A stretch of 44,151 nt of DNA. It comes from Streptomyces viridochromogenes. GTDB lineage: Bacteria > Actinomycetota > Actinomycetes > Streptomycetales > Streptomycetaceae. A model generated the notes under the pieces. It did no database searches. It had not been told where the DNA came from and worked only from the letters and a program-made list of their open reading frames with translations. The number at the start of each line of letters is the position of its first letter. Within the stretch, counting starts at the first letter, position 1. The position numbers were made by a program, and so were the translations under genes. Shown piece by piece: positions 18,454 through 26,909 of this stretch. The stretch lies in the NCBI RefSeq assembly GCF_001270495.1, contig NZ_LGUR01000243.1:1-44151 (forward strand). Reading direction: 5' to 3'.

Positions 18454-20934
18454 CTACCTCTGCTTGATCCGCAGGAACGTGACGGAGTTCGCCGCGAAGG
18501 TGTACGTGAACTTGTCACTCACGCCGCGGAAGGTGGAGCTCACCGGGGTCACCGGCGTGTCCGTCTCGGTGTTCACCGCGTCCTCGTCGGCGGCCAGCGT
18601 GGTCACGCGGGCCGTGGAGGCGACCTTGGCGCCGCCGAGGTCGATGGCCGTGCGGGCCTCGGCCGACTGGGCGTTGACGACCTTGACGATCAGGTCACCG
18701 GTCCCCGCGTCCTTGGTGACGACCTGGCGGAACGGCTCGGCCGGCTTGTCGTCGGTGAAGCCGCCCCACTCCTTGCCGTCGAGGTAGAGGGTGACCTGGC
18801 GGCCGCGCACCTTGATGTCGATGTCGTAGGCGCGGCCCGTCTCGATCGAACCGGCCTTCGTCAGCAGGGTGCCCTTGCCGCCGTCCACGGCCTGCTCGAT
18901 CGCGGACTGGGTGTTGTTCCAGCCGCCCAGGTTCCACCAGTAGTAGTTGCCGGTGTCCTTGACGCCGAAGGCGACGAGGAAGCCCTCCTTGCCGGACTTC
19001 TTGGTGGCCTTCACATGCAGGTCGTAGTCCTTCCAGGCCGGGTCGCCCGCCGTGACCAGGGTGTTCTCGGCGGCGGCGTCGGTCTGGACGTACTGGCCGT
19101 CCTGGATGCTCCAGCTGCCCGCGCCGCTGTGCGTCCACTTCGAGGCGTCACCGGAGAAGTCGTCGCTGAGCAGCGTCGCGCCGTCCGCCGAGGTGACCTT
19201 CACGTCGTCGTAGGCGGCGCTGGTCGCCCATGTGGAGAGGCCGACGGCACCGGTGATGGGGCCGCTGACGTTCGGCGTGGTGGTGGCCTTCGAGGGGACG
19301 ACACGGTCGCCGACGTTGGTCATGAACAGCTTCTGGACCTCGTAGTTGGCCGAGTTCCAGGAGGCCCGGTTGTTGAACCAGATCATGTCCGGCCGCCACT
19401 GGACGTAGTCCTCGTTGGCGAGCAGCGGGGCGTACGAGGCGAGCTTGACGACGTCCGCGTTGCGCTCCAGACCGGTCATGAAGGCGGCTTCGGAGAGGCC
19501 GTTCTTCCAGGCGTTGCCCTGGGAGGCGTACTCGCCGAGGAAGACCTTCGGGCCGCTGCGGTCGTAGGAGTCGTAGCGGTCGTTGTTCTGCAGGAACCAG
19601 TTCGGGGCGTTGTAGTAGTGCTCGTCGACCATGTCGACTTTGCCCTCGCGGTTGAGCTGCCAGGCGGTGTCGAACGTCGTACCGGAGTCGTCCGGTCCGG
19701 AGTTGGAGATGACGGTGATGTCCGGGTACTTGGCCTTGATGGCGGCCCGGAACTGCTCGAAGCGGGCGAAGAACTCCTTCGGGAGGTTCTCCTCGTTGCC
19801 GACCCCGATGTGGGTCAGGTGGAACGGCTTGGGGTGACCCATCTGTGCGCGGACCTTGCCCCACTTGGAGGTCGCCGGGCCGTTGGCGAACTCGATGAGG
19901 TCGAGGGTGTCCTGGATGTGCCGCTTGAGCAGCGCCTCGTCGTCGGTGGCCTTGTTCTGGCCGCAGCCGGTCACCAGGGCGGGGACGACGGGCAGCGGCA
20001 TGGCGCCGATGTCCTCGGAGAAGCGGAAGTACTCGTAGTAGCCGAGGCCGTAACTCTGGTTGTACCCCCAGAAGTTGGCGTTGGTGGCGCGCTCCTCGAC
20101 CGGGCCTATGGTGTCCTTCCACTGGTAGCTGCGCTTGCGCTGCCAGTTGGAGGCCTCGCTGTAGTCCTCCATGGAGCCGGTGTTGACCAGGCAGCCGCCG
20201 GGGAAGCGTACGAAGCCCGGCTTCAGGGCGGCGATCTTCTCGGCGAGGTCCTTGCGCAGGCCGTTCGGCTGGTTCTTGTAGGTGTCGCGCGGGAACAGCG
20301 ACACCTCGTCGACCGCGGCGGCGCCGGTCGAGGCCACGGCGAGGCGGCCGCGGTTGCTGGTGCGGGTCGCGGTGAAGGTGACCTTGTACTTGGCCCAGCC
20401 GCCCTTCACGGCCACCTGCCGGGCGGTGGCCAGCGCGCCGGCGGCGTCCTTCAGGGAGACGGTGAGCGTGGTGCCGCTCTCGGCGCGGGCCCACACGGAG
20501 AAGTCGTACGCCTTGCCCTGCTCGACCCGGATGCCGGTGTTGTAACCGGCGTTCGTGACGGACGAACCGGCGCTCAGCGAGAGGTAGTTGCGGTTGCGCT
20601 CGTTGAGCCGGCCGGCGTCGTTCACGACCTGGGCCGTGCCGCCGACCGTCCAGGAGGTGAGCGGCGTGTAGGAGCCGTTGTCGGCCGTGGAGTACTCGAA
20701 GGACCGGTTCTGCACGAGCTCGGCGTACAGTCCGCCGTCCGCGGCCCGGTTGATGTCCTCGAAGAAGACGCCGTACATCGTGTCGTCGATCGCCGCGCCC
20801 TTGGCGGCCGGGTCGACGGTGATCGCGTAGTCGGCGACGTCCTCGGCATGGGCGGGCGACGGGATGAGACCGGCTGCCACCAGGACGGCGGTGGCGGCGA
20901 GGCCGAATCTCCAGCGGCTGGAATTGCGTGGCAT
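18454..20934 (-). CDS. Secreted alpha-L-arabinofuranosidase (GH51) with carbohydrate-binding modules
   Basis: This 826-residue multidomain enzyme releases arabinose from arabinoxylan, arabinan or arabinogalactan (family function). A signal peptide ends near SPAHA (residue 30). A CBM4/9-like jelly roll is embedded at about residues 74-215. The GH51 barrel follows with acid/base Glu381 (HIGVGNEEN) and nucleophile Glu468 (VFLGEYAS), plus VDEHYYNAP. A C-terminal concanavalin/LamG- or DUF1080-like module (about 590-720: FLVAFGVKDTGNYYWWNLGG) precedes the all-beta C-domain tail. ATG 20934 starts the signal peptide, with GGAG upstream. A 35-base inverted-repeat region just upstream suggests sugar-responsive control. 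Confidence 0.9.
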   Translation of the reverse strand: MPRNSSRWRFGLAATAVLVAAGLIPSPAHAEDVADYAITVDPAAKGAAIDDTMYGVFFEDINRAADGGLYAELVQNRSFEYSTADNGSYTPLTSWTVGGTAQVVNDAGRLNERNRNYLSLSAGSSVTNAGYNTGIRVEQGKAYDFSVWARAESGTTLTVSLKDAAGALATARQVAVKGGWAKYKVTFTATRTSNRGRLAVASTGAAAVDEVSLFPRDTYKNQPNGLRKDLAEKIAALKPGFVRFPGGCLVNTGSMEDYSEASNWQRKRSYQWKDTIGPVEERATNANFWGYNQSYGLGYYEYFRFSEDIGAMPLPVVPALVTGCGQNKATDDEALLKRHIQDTLDLIEFANGPATSKWGKVRAQMGHPKPFHLTHIGVGNEENLPKEFFARFEQFRAAIKAKYPDITVISNSGPDDSGTTFDTAWQLNREGKVDMVDEHYYNAPNWFLQNNDRYDSYDRSGPKVFLGEYASQGNAWKNGLSEAAFMTGLERNADVVKLASYAPLLANEDYVQWRPDMIWFNNRASWNSANYEVQKLFMTNVGDRVVPSKATTTPNVSGPITGAVGLSTWATSAAYDDVKVTSADGATLLSDDFSGDASKWTHSGAGSWSIQDGQYVQTDAAAENTLVTAGDPAWKDYDLHVKATKKSGKEGFLVAFGVKDTGNYYWWNLGGWNNTQSAIEQAVDGGKGTLLTKAGSIETGRAYDIDIKVRGRQVTLYLDGKEWGGFTDDKPAEPFRQVVTKDAGTGDLIVKVVNAQSAEARTAIDLGGAKVASTARVTTLAADEDAVNTETDTPVTPVSSTFRGVSDKFTYTFAANSVTFLRIKQR

Positions 20935-20953
20935 GGATACTCCGCGGCTCGTT

Positions 20954-20988
20954 GTTCGAAATATCAAACGCTGATCAGCACTTCGAAC
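20954..20988. promoter_or_regulatory. Operator-like inverted repeat upstream of the arabinofuranosidase gene
   Basis: GTTCGAA (20954-20960) and TTCGAAC (20982-20988) are a perfect 7-base inverted repeat. A 10-base palindrome, GCTGATCAGC, lies between them at 20970-20979. The site is 20-54 bases before the GH51 start, in a likely promoter, and lies between divergent genes. A LacI-type or similar repressor is a reasonable guess; no regulator gene is adjacent. Confidence 0.5.
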
Positions 20989-21061
20989 GGCAAGATAGGG
21001 AGGGGGCATCCAGAGCGTCAACGGGTCGCGCGGTATCGAAAGTGTCGGAAGCGAGGAGCGG

Positions 21062-21505
21062 ATGGGCGAGTTCTGGCCAGTGCCGGATGTGCTGACCTAT
21101 CTGGCCGGGAGCTGGCGGGTCGAGCGGTCGGTGCGGGATCTCGCGAGCGGGGAAGAGGGGGAGTTCTCCGGTACGACGGTTTTCGGCCCGCTGGACGAGG
21201 GCGGCCTCCTGCACCACGAGTCCGGCACTTTCGTCTGGCGGGAAGTGCCGCGCCCCGCCGAACGGACACTGCGGTTCCTGCCGGGAAGCTCACCGGGAAC
21301 GGCGGACGTCCGCTTCACCGACGGCCGCTTCTTCCACGACCTGGACCTGACGTCCGGTCAGCACATCGCCGGCCATCCCTGCTCGGCCGACCTCTACCGG
21401 GGCGAGTTCACCGTCCGGGACGAGGAGCGCTGGCGCACCGTATGGCGGGTGCGCGGCCCGGCCAAGGACCTCGTCCTCACCACGGACTACGCCCGCGAGG
21501 GCTGA
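21062..21505 (+). CDS. DUF6314 family protein
   Basis: This 147-residue protein opens VLTYLAGSWRVERSVRDL and continues with GEFSGTTVF, LHHESGTFVW, VRFTDGRFFHDLDL and a final GPAKDLVLTTDY. The pattern fits the DUF6314 family: a lipocalin-like beta-barrel prediction, function unknown. GAGGAG stands just before ATG 21062. Its last 19 bases overlap the 3' end of the convergent next gene, so transcripts of the two are antisense to each other there. Confidence 0.75.
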   Translation: MGEFWPVPDVLTYLAGSWRVERSVRDLASGEEGEFSGTTVFGPLDEGGLLHHESGTFVWREVPRPAERTLRFLPGSSPGTADVRFTDGRFFHDLDLTSGQHIAGHPCSADLYRGEFTVRDEERWRTVWRVRGPAKDLVLTTDYAREG

Positions 21506-22080
21506 GCCGACACCCCGTCGAAGCGGAGGTTCCAGCGGCCCGCCCAGCCGGTCACGGTGGTCGTCGACAGAGGGCGTACGTCGATGTTCCAGTACGTGGC
21601 GGGCGGCGCCTTCAGCACGTAGACCAGAGCGGCGCGGATCACGGACGGTTCGGCCACGGCGACGATCCGGCCGCCGTCGTCCACAGGGCGGGTGTCGAGC
21701 CAGCCGCCGACCCGGGCGATGAACGCGAGCAGCGACTCGCCGCCGTGCGGAGTGCCGCGCGGGTCGGCGAGCCAGGTGTCCACCGCATCCGGCTCCCGGG
21801 CCATCGCCTCACCCAGCGTGAGCCCACGCCAGCGGCCCATGTCACAGTCCCGCAGGGCGAGTTGCACCAGCGGCGCGTAGCCGAGGGCGTCACCGGTGGC
21901 GCGGCTGCGCGGGGTCGGTGAGCAGTAGCGCAGCTCGGCCGCCGCCAGCGGCAGCAGGTCACGCGCGACGCGCTGCACCTCGTCCCAGCCGGCCTGGTCC
22001 AGCGGCCGGTCGTCCTCGAAGCGCTCGGCGAGCAGCGGGGAGCTGCGCGCGGCGGCGACGAACGTGACCCGAAGCGACAT
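21487..22080 (-). CDS. Histidine-phosphatase-fold protein lacking the catalytic histidines
   Basis: This 197-residue protein follows the phosphoglycerate-mutase/histidine phosphatase fold: LRVTFVAAARSSP where active enzymes have L-x-x-R-H-G, then SPTPRSRATGDALG, PHGGESLLAF and VAVAEPSVIRAALV where active enzymes have a late H-G. The R-H-G is A-A-R here and the second catalytic histidine is replaced, so it is probably a pseudoenzyme or binding protein. I recall a Streptomyces subgroup of this kind near cobalt-transport genes, but none is present here. It overlaps the DUF6314 gene by 19 bases at the 3' end. Confidence 0.75.
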   Translation of the reverse strand: MSLRVTFVAAARSSPLLAERFEDDRPLDQAGWDEVQRVARDLLPLAAAELRYCSPTPRSRATGDALGYAPLVQLALRDCDMGRWRGLTLGEAMAREPDAVDTWLADPRGTPHGGESLLAFIARVGGWLDTRPVDDGGRIVAVAEPSVIRAALVYVLKAPPATYWNIDVRPLSTTTVTGWAGRWNLRFDGVSAQPSRA

Positions 22081-22262
22081 GCGGCGATGGTGTGTCGCGA
22101 AAGTGCGCAGGTCAAGAGGCGTTGTGCAGGTGTCACCGAGGGTGGACGAAGCCTTACTGCGGGGTCAGGACCAGGCGGACAAGTCGCTGGAAAACGGCTG
22201 TTGGACATTCAAGTACAGCCGCGGGAAGCAACCAGCAACAGCCGGCGGGGACTAGAAGGCGA

Positions 22263-22703
22263 CTAGAAGTAGAGCGCCATCCAACGGTCCGGACTCTCCA
22301 GCGGTGCGAACCCGATCTTCGCGTAGACCCCCTGCGCGTCCTGCGTGGAGAGCAGCATCCGCTTCAGCCCGTACGGCCTCAAGTGCTCGCGTACGGCCCC
22401 GACGAGCGCCGTCCCGATGCCCTTGCCGCGCACCGACGGATCGACGTACACGTCGCACAGCCACGCGAAGGTCACCCCGTCGGTGACGACCCGGGCATAG
22501 GCCGCCTGCTCCCCCGAAGCCGTGTCGTACACCCCGAAGTTCAACGAGCCCTCGATCGCCCGGTCCTGCTTCTCCCGCGCCCGTCCGAGCGCCCAGTACG
22601 CGTCGGTGGACAGCCACCGGTGCACGCGTTCGGCGTCGATGCGCCGGGCGTCGGTCGAGATCTCGTAGCCGTCGGCGAGGGGCAAGGGCGTGGCGTCTGT
22701 CAT
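22263..22703 (-). CDS. GNAT family N-acetyltransferase
   Basis: This 146-residue acetyltransferase has the acetyl-CoA loop VRGKGIGTALVGAV (the Q/R-x-x-G-x-G/A signature), preceded by WLCDVYVDPS and followed by GVYAKIGFAPL. Substrate is unknown. The open frame continues far upstream, but ATG 22703 (MTDATPLPLADGYEI) gives the normal family length. It lies about 100 bases downstream of the MocR-type regulator on the same strand and could be co-transcribed. Its ribosome binding site is weak. Confidence 0.87.
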   Translation of the reverse strand: MTDATPLPLADGYEISTDARRIDAERVHRWLSTDAYWALGRAREKQDRAIEGSLNFGVYDTASGEQAAYARVVTDGVTFAWLCDVYVDPSVRGKGIGTALVGAVREHLRPYGLKRMLLSTQDAQGVYAKIGFAPLESPDRWMALYF

Positions 22704-22801
22704 GTGGCGAGATTCGCAGGACGGCGCGCCGGGCGTCGAGCGGTTTTCCCGGCGGGCGACGGCCGGGTCCACCTGCGGCGCGGCGGCCCCGCTCGCAGCG
22801 G

Positions 22802-24235
22802 CTAGCGCACCTCGTCCCACGCCACCCGCAGGCGCCGTACCCCCTCCGTGATCTCCCCGACTGCGGCCACCGCGGCGAAGCTCAACCGCAGATGCCCCGC
22901 CGGAGGCTCCGCGCTGAAGTACGGGCGGCCGGGTGTGATCGCGACGCCCGCGCGCAGGGCGGCGGAGGTCAGACCGGACTCGTCGACGCCGTCGGGCAGG
23001 CGGAGCCAGAGGTGGTAGCCGCCGGACGGGATGTGCGGGAGGGCGAGTTCGGGCAGGTGCAGCCGCAGGCCCGCGGTCATGGCGTCGCGGCGGGCCCTGA
23101 GTTCGGCGGACAGGGCCCGCAGATGGCGGGGCCAGGAGGGCGAGCCGACGAGTTCCAGGGCCGCCTCCTGGAGCGGGCGGGACACGAAGAAGGTGTCCAC
23201 GACCTGGATGGCGCGCAGCCGTTCCAGGACCGGGCCGCGCGCGGTGAGGGCACCGACCCGGAAGCTGGGCGAGGTCGCCTTGGTGAGCGAGGAGACATGG
23301 ACGACGACGCCGTCGGGATCGTCGGCGGCGAGCGGTCGCGGCAGCGGGCCCGCGTCCTCGTGCACCAGTCGTCGTACGAAGTCGTCCTCCACGACGAAGG
23401 CACCGGCCTCGCGCGCGATGCGCAGCACCTCCGGGCGGCGCTCGGGGGCGAGGACCGCGCCGGTCGGGTTCTGGAACAGCGGCTGGCAGACGAAGACCCG
23501 GGCGCCGGTGGCGCGGAACGCGTCGGCGAGCAGGGCGGGCTTCACTCCGTCCGAGTCCGCCGGTACGGGCACCGGGCGCAGGCCGGCCGCGCGGGCGATG
23601 GCCAGCATGCCGGGGTAGGTCGGCGATTCGACCAGCACCGGAGCGCCGGGCGGGGCGAGTGCGCGCAGTGCGGTGGTCAGCGCGGACTGGCCGCCCGCCG
23701 CGATCAGCACCTCGGCGGCGGTGACGGTGCCGCCGATCTGGCGGGCGAACCACTCGCGCAGCTCGGGCAGTCCGTCCAGGGGCGGCCGGCCCCAGGCACC
23801 GGGTCGGCGGCCGGCCCGGGACAGCGCCGCGGCCATGGCCTTCTCGGGCTGGAGGGCGGGGTGGGGATAGCCGCCGCTGAACTCGATCACCCCGGGCGGC
23901 GGCGTGGCGAGACAGACGGTGACGCCGGAGGCGTCCACGGTGCGCGGTACGACGTCGGCGGCGCCGTCGGCGCTGAGGGCGACCTCCTGCCAGGAGGTGT
24001 CGCCCGCCGCCGCGAGCGGGAGACGCGGCCGGGCGCGGAAGGCGCCGGCGCCGGGCCGGGTCACCACCAGCCCCTCGGCGGTGAGCTGCGCGAGGGCGCG
24101 CGAGACGGTCACCGGGCTCACCCGGAACCGCTCGACCAGTGACCGGCTCGACGGAAGCTTTCCACCTGGAGAGTAGCGGTCAAGTTCCCTTCGAAGCTGT
24201 TCCGCCAGGTCAGCCACACTGCTACGCTCTTGCAT
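22802..24235 (-). CDS. MocR/PdxR-type regulator (GntR HTH fused to aminotransferase fold)
   Basis: In this 477-residue protein, residues 1-68 form a GntR winged helix (LPSSRSLVERFRVSPVTVSR). The rest is a fold-type I aminotransferase with FQNPTGA (254-260), a FVVEDDF segment (280-286) and the PLP-binding lysine at 319 in SSLTKATSPSF. MocR proteins use PLP or an amino-acid adduct as a signal. The gene is divergent from an EamA transporter whose start codon overlaps its own by 2 bases, so it very probably controls that transporter. Start chosen at ATG 24235; TACTCT (24244-24249) lies 8 bases before it, which suggests a leaderless mRNA. The frame is open further upstream, but that would enter the transporter gene. 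Confidence 0.9.
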   Translation of the reverse strand: MQERSSVADLAEQLRRELDRYSPGGKLPSSRSLVERFRVSPVTVSRALAQLTAEGLVVTRPGAGAFRARPRLPLAAAGDTSWQEVALSADGAADVVPRTVDASGVTVCLATPPPGVIEFSGGYPHPALQPEKAMAAALSRAGRRPGAWGRPPLDGLPELREWFARQIGGTVTAAEVLIAAGGQSALTTALRALAPPGAPVLVESPTYPGMLAIARAAGLRPVPVPADSDGVKPALLADAFRATGARVFVCQPLFQNPTGAVLAPERRPEVLRIAREAGAFVVEDDFVRRLVHEDAGPLPRPLAADDPDGVVVHVSSLTKATSPSFRVGALTARGPVLERLRAIQVVDTFFVSRPLQEAALELVGSPSWPRHLRALSAELRARRDAMTAGLRLHLPELALPHIPSGGYHLWLRLPDGVDESGLTSAALRAGVAITPGRPYFSAEPPAGHLRLSFAAVAAVGEITEGVRRLRVAWDEVR

Positions 24236-24279
24236 GAGAACACAGAGTAGCGCTATCGCCCCGATCGGGGTAGCGGTCA
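24171..24279. promoter_or_regulatory. Shared mocR/eamA control region with three direct repeats
   Basis: GAGTAGCGGTCA (24171-24182), GAGTAGCGCTAT (24245-24256) and GGGTAGCGGTCA (24268-24279) are near-identical direct repeats on one strand. The last two lie 23 bases apart, about two helical turns. Direct repeats are the usual operator form of MocR regulators. Candidate -10 boxes are TACGCT (24223-24228, plus) and TACTCT (24244-24249, minus). Both lie inside or at the edge of the opposing gene. Confidence 0.5.
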
Positions 24280-25148
24280 GCGGTCGGCCCGGCAACTCGA
24301 TCGGAACCCTCCAGGCCGCCCTCGGTGTCGCGGCCTTCTCCCTCACCTTCCCGGCCACCGCCTGGGGCCTGGAGGGCTTCGGCCCCTGGTCCCTGGTCGC
24401 CGTGCGCAGCGTGCTGGCCGCGCTCATCGCGGGCGGCTGTCTGCTCGCCCTGCGCGTACCGCTTCCCGCCCGCCGGCACTGGACGGGTCTCGCGGTGGTC
24501 GTCGCCGGTGTGGTCTTCGGCTTCCCGCTCCTCACCACGCTCGCCCTCCAGACGTCCACCACCGCCCACGCGGCGGTCGTCGTCGGGCTGCTCCCCCTCA
24601 CCACCGCCCTGTTCTCGGCCCTGCGCGTCGGCACCCGCCCCTCCCGCACCTTCTGGACGGCGGCGCTCGCGGGCGCGGCCGCGGTGGTCGCCTTCACCGT
24701 GCAGCAGAGCGGCGGCGCCCTGACGACGGCCGACCTGTATCTCTTCGGGGCGCTGCTGATCTGTGCGGCCGGCTACACCGAGGGCGGCCGGCTGGCCCGG
24801 GTCATGCCGGGCTGGCAGGTGGTCGGCTGGGCGCTGGTGCTGTGCCTGCCGCTGAGCGTGCCGGCCGCCGTACTGGCGCTGTCGTACGAGCCGGTCCAGC
24901 TGACCTGGCACAGCGTCACCGGACTGCTGTGGGTGGCGGCGGGGTCGCAGTTCCTCGGTCTGGTCGTCTGGTACCGGGGCATGGCGGCCATCGGCATCCC
25001 GAAGGCCAGCCAGTTGCAGTTGGCCCAGCCCCTGCTCACACTGGTGTGGTCGGTGCTGCTGCTGGGCGAGCACCTGACAGTGGCCGCCCCGCTCACGGCC
25101 GCGGCGGTGCTGGTGTGCATCGCCGTGACCCAGCGGGCGCGTGGCTGA
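24234..25148 (+). CDS. EamA/DMT-family transporter
   Basis: This 304-residue integral membrane protein has ten predicted transmembrane helices in two EamA halves. Family cues are FPATAWGLEGFGPWSLVAVR in the first half and AQPLLTLVWSVLLLGEHL near the end, the classic EamA signature. It probably exports an amino acid or related metabolite (RhtA/YdcZ-type role, inference). ATG 24234 overlaps the mocR start codon by two bases on the other strand. It is probably leaderless, because no ribosome binding site exists. A later in-frame start cannot be excluded, since the first 20 residues are not hydrophobic. Confidence 0.88.
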   Translation: MRTQSSAIAPIGVAVSGRPGNSIGTLQAALGVAAFSLTFPATAWGLEGFGPWSLVAVRSVLAALIAGGCLLALRVPLPARRHWTGLAVVVAGVVFGFPLLTTLALQTSTTAHAAVVVGLLPLTTALFSALRVGTRPSRTFWTAALAGAAAVVAFTVQQSGGALTTADLYLFGALLICAAGYTEGGRLARVMPGWQVVGWALVLCLPLSVPAAVLALSYEPVQLTWHSVTGLLWVAAGSQFLGLVVWYRGMAAIGIPKASQLQLAQPLLTLVWSVLLLGEHLTVAAPLTAAAVLVCIAVTQRARG

Positions 25149-25190
25149 GCGGGGCCTTGACTACCCACTGCCTATCACCGCTCCACGCCG

Positions 25191-25196
25191 TAGACT
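25191..25196 (+). promoter_or_regulatory. -10 element of the DUF1918 gene
   Basis: TAGACT matches the frequent Streptomyces TAGxxT -10 form. It would give a leader of about 45 bases ending in GAGGAGG (25229-25235). No clear -35 is found at 16-19 bases. Confidence 0.4.
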
Positions 25197-25243
25197 CAAG
25201 GCCACGGACCGCTGCTCCCGCACCTGGTGAGGAGGACCGACAG

Positions 25244-25438
25244 ATGCGTGCAACCGTGGGCGACCAGCTTGTCCAGCACGGCAGGGTGGTCGGGCAACAC
25301 GACAAGGTCGGCGAGATCGTCGAAGTCATGGGCCAGGAGGGCAACCCTCCGTACCGCGTCCGCTTCGAGGACGGGCACGAGGGTCTGTGCTCCCCCGGCC
25401 CGGACACCGAGATCCGTCACAGGGACACGATCAAGTAG
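25244..25438 (+). CDS. DUF1918 domain protein
   Basis: This 64-residue protein has the sequence cues VGDQLVQHGRVVGQHDKVGE, IVEVMGQEGNPPYRV and RFEDGHEGLCSPGPD. That is a complete DUF1918 domain, a small SH3-like beta-barrel found alone or at the end of larger proteins in actinobacteria; its role is unknown. GAGGAGG eight bases upstream fixes the start. It is monocistronic and convergent with the next gene, with only 12 bases between their stops. Confidence 0.88.
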   Translation: MRATVGDQLVQHGRVVGQHDKVGEIVEVMGQEGNPPYRVRFEDGHEGLCSPGPDTEIRHRDTIK

Positions 25439-25450
25439 CTGGGCGAGCAG

Positions 25451-26713
25451 TTAGCGCGGGGGAATCGCCGGCTGCTCATAGTGGTCGGCGACGACCCGTG
25501 CCATGGCCCCGATCCGGTCGGTCGCCACGTCCTTCGCCGCGAAATAGACGTGACCGCAGACCTCCGCGTGCTCCTTGGCCAGAGTGAGATGCCGGGACAG
25601 CTCGGCCGGTTCCTGCCAGGCGGCGGGCTGCGCCGGGTCACCGGCCTTGTACAGCGCCTCACCGACGTACAGCTTCGTCCTGCTGCCCCGCGCGACCTCC
25701 GACCACCAGGGCACGAGCTTGGCGTAGTCGGCGGCGGCGAAGCCGATGTTCCAGTACAGCTGCGGGCAGATGTAGTCGATCCAGCCCTCGCGGACCCACT
25801 TCCGGGTGTCCGCGTACAGGTCGTCGTACGTCTGCACCCCGCCCCGGGTGTCGGAGCCGAGCGGGTCGGTGCCGGCGTTGCGCCACACGCCGAACGGGCT
25901 GATGCCGAACTCCGTGCGGGGCCGGATCTTCTTGATGCCGGCCGCCATCTCGCGGACCAGCTGGTCGATGTTGTCCCGCCGCCAGTCGGCCCGGACCGCG
26001 AAGCCGCCGCCGTAGCGGTCGTATGCCTCGTCGTCGTCGAAGTTCTGGCCGGCCACCGGATAGGGGTAGAAGTAGTCGTCGAAGTGGACCGCGTCGACCT
26101 CGTACTTCTCCACCGCGTCGAGCATCGCCCGCTGCACGAAGGCGCGGACCTCGGGCAGCCCCGGGTTGTAGTAGAGCTTGCCGCCGTACGACACCACCCA
26201 GTCCTCGTGCTCGCGGGCGGGGTGCGAGGGCGCCAGCTTGCCGAGGTCCGTGTGGTTGGCGATACGGTACGGGTTGAACCAGGCGTGCAGCTGAAGACCG
26301 CGGGCGTGGGCCTCCTCGACGGCCGTGCCCAGCGGGTCCCAGCCGGGGTCCTCGCCCTGAGTGCCGGTGAGGACCTGCGACCACGGCTCGTACGGCGAGG
26401 GCCACAGGGCGTCGGCCGTGGGCCGTACCTGGAGGACCACGGTGTTCAGGTGGGACTTCTCCGCCGCGTCGAGGTGGGCGATCAGCTCGGCACGCTGCTT
26501 CTGCGCGGTCAGCCCCTGCTTGGAGGGCCAGTCCCGGTTCGCCACGGTCGCCACCCACACGCCGCGCATCTCCCGGGTCGCCCGTCGCCGGTCCCGGTCC
26601 TTTCCGCCCGCCATGGCGGAACCGGCGGCCATGGCGCCGCCTGACGCCACGAGTGCCGACAGGGCGGTCACCGTGAACGCCCGTCGTGAGATGCGGGACT
26701 TCCGGTGCAGCAT
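25451..26713 (-). CDS. Tat-exported glycoside hydrolase-like protein (GHL10 / DUF187)
   Basis: This 420-residue protein has a twin-arginine signal, with SRRAFTVTAL followed by a hydrophobic stretch and an A-x-A site. The domain is GHL10 (family 10-like hydrolase): MRGVWVATVANRDWPSK, HLNTVVLQVRPTADALWPS, AWFNPYRIAN, HFDDYFYPYP and WIDYICPQLYWNIGF are all family landmarks. The acidic pairs in the last two blocks are likely catalytic. The family acts on cell-wall or exopolysaccharide glycans, but few members are characterised. ATG 26713 follows GGAGG by about 10 bases and begins the Tat signal; an earlier ATG at 26743 is less likely. Confidence 0.9.
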   Translation of the reverse strand: MLHRKSRISRRAFTVTALSALVASGGAMAAGSAMAGGKDRDRRRATREMRGVWVATVANRDWPSKQGLTAQKQRAELIAHLDAAEKSHLNTVVLQVRPTADALWPSPYEPWSQVLTGTQGEDPGWDPLGTAVEEAHARGLQLHAWFNPYRIANHTDLGKLAPSHPAREHEDWVVSYGGKLYYNPGLPEVRAFVQRAMLDAVEKYEVDAVHFDDYFYPYPVAGQNFDDDEAYDRYGGGFAVRADWRRDNIDQLVREMAAGIKKIRPRTEFGISPFGVWRNAGTDPLGSDTRGGVQTYDDLYADTRKWVREGWIDYICPQLYWNIGFAAADYAKLVPWWSEVARGSRTKLYVGEALYKAGDPAQPAAWQEPAELSRHLTLAKEHAEVCGHVYFAAKDVATDRIGAMARVVADHYEQPAIPPR

Positions 26714-26909
26714 CTTCTTCGTACCTCCGTGTGCAGTGGTCAAAGGCCCACCCCGAGACAGACCCGCGCGTACCGGGCCATCCCCGCGTCAGCCTTTCAT
26801 GAGGCACCCGAACGATCGATCAAGCTTCGCCGAAGGTAACGTGCAGGTTTGGAGCAGGGGCCGAACAACGGCGGACCTGCCGCAGTCGTGGATCAGCGAA
26901 GGGGACGAT

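Noticed and set aside
18445..21921. Plus-strand open frame of more than 1100 codons
   Set aside because: It is antisense to the GH51 gene and made of Val/Gly/Leu/Arg-rich shadow sequence produced by GC-rich third positions. The minus strand has clear domains.
22081..22262. Cobalamin riboswitch near the phosphatase-like gene
   Set aside because: Relatives of this gene can lie near cobalt genes, but the conserved riboswitch core boxes were not found on either strand. Only an 8-base inverted repeat (GGCTGTTG/CAACAGCC) is present.
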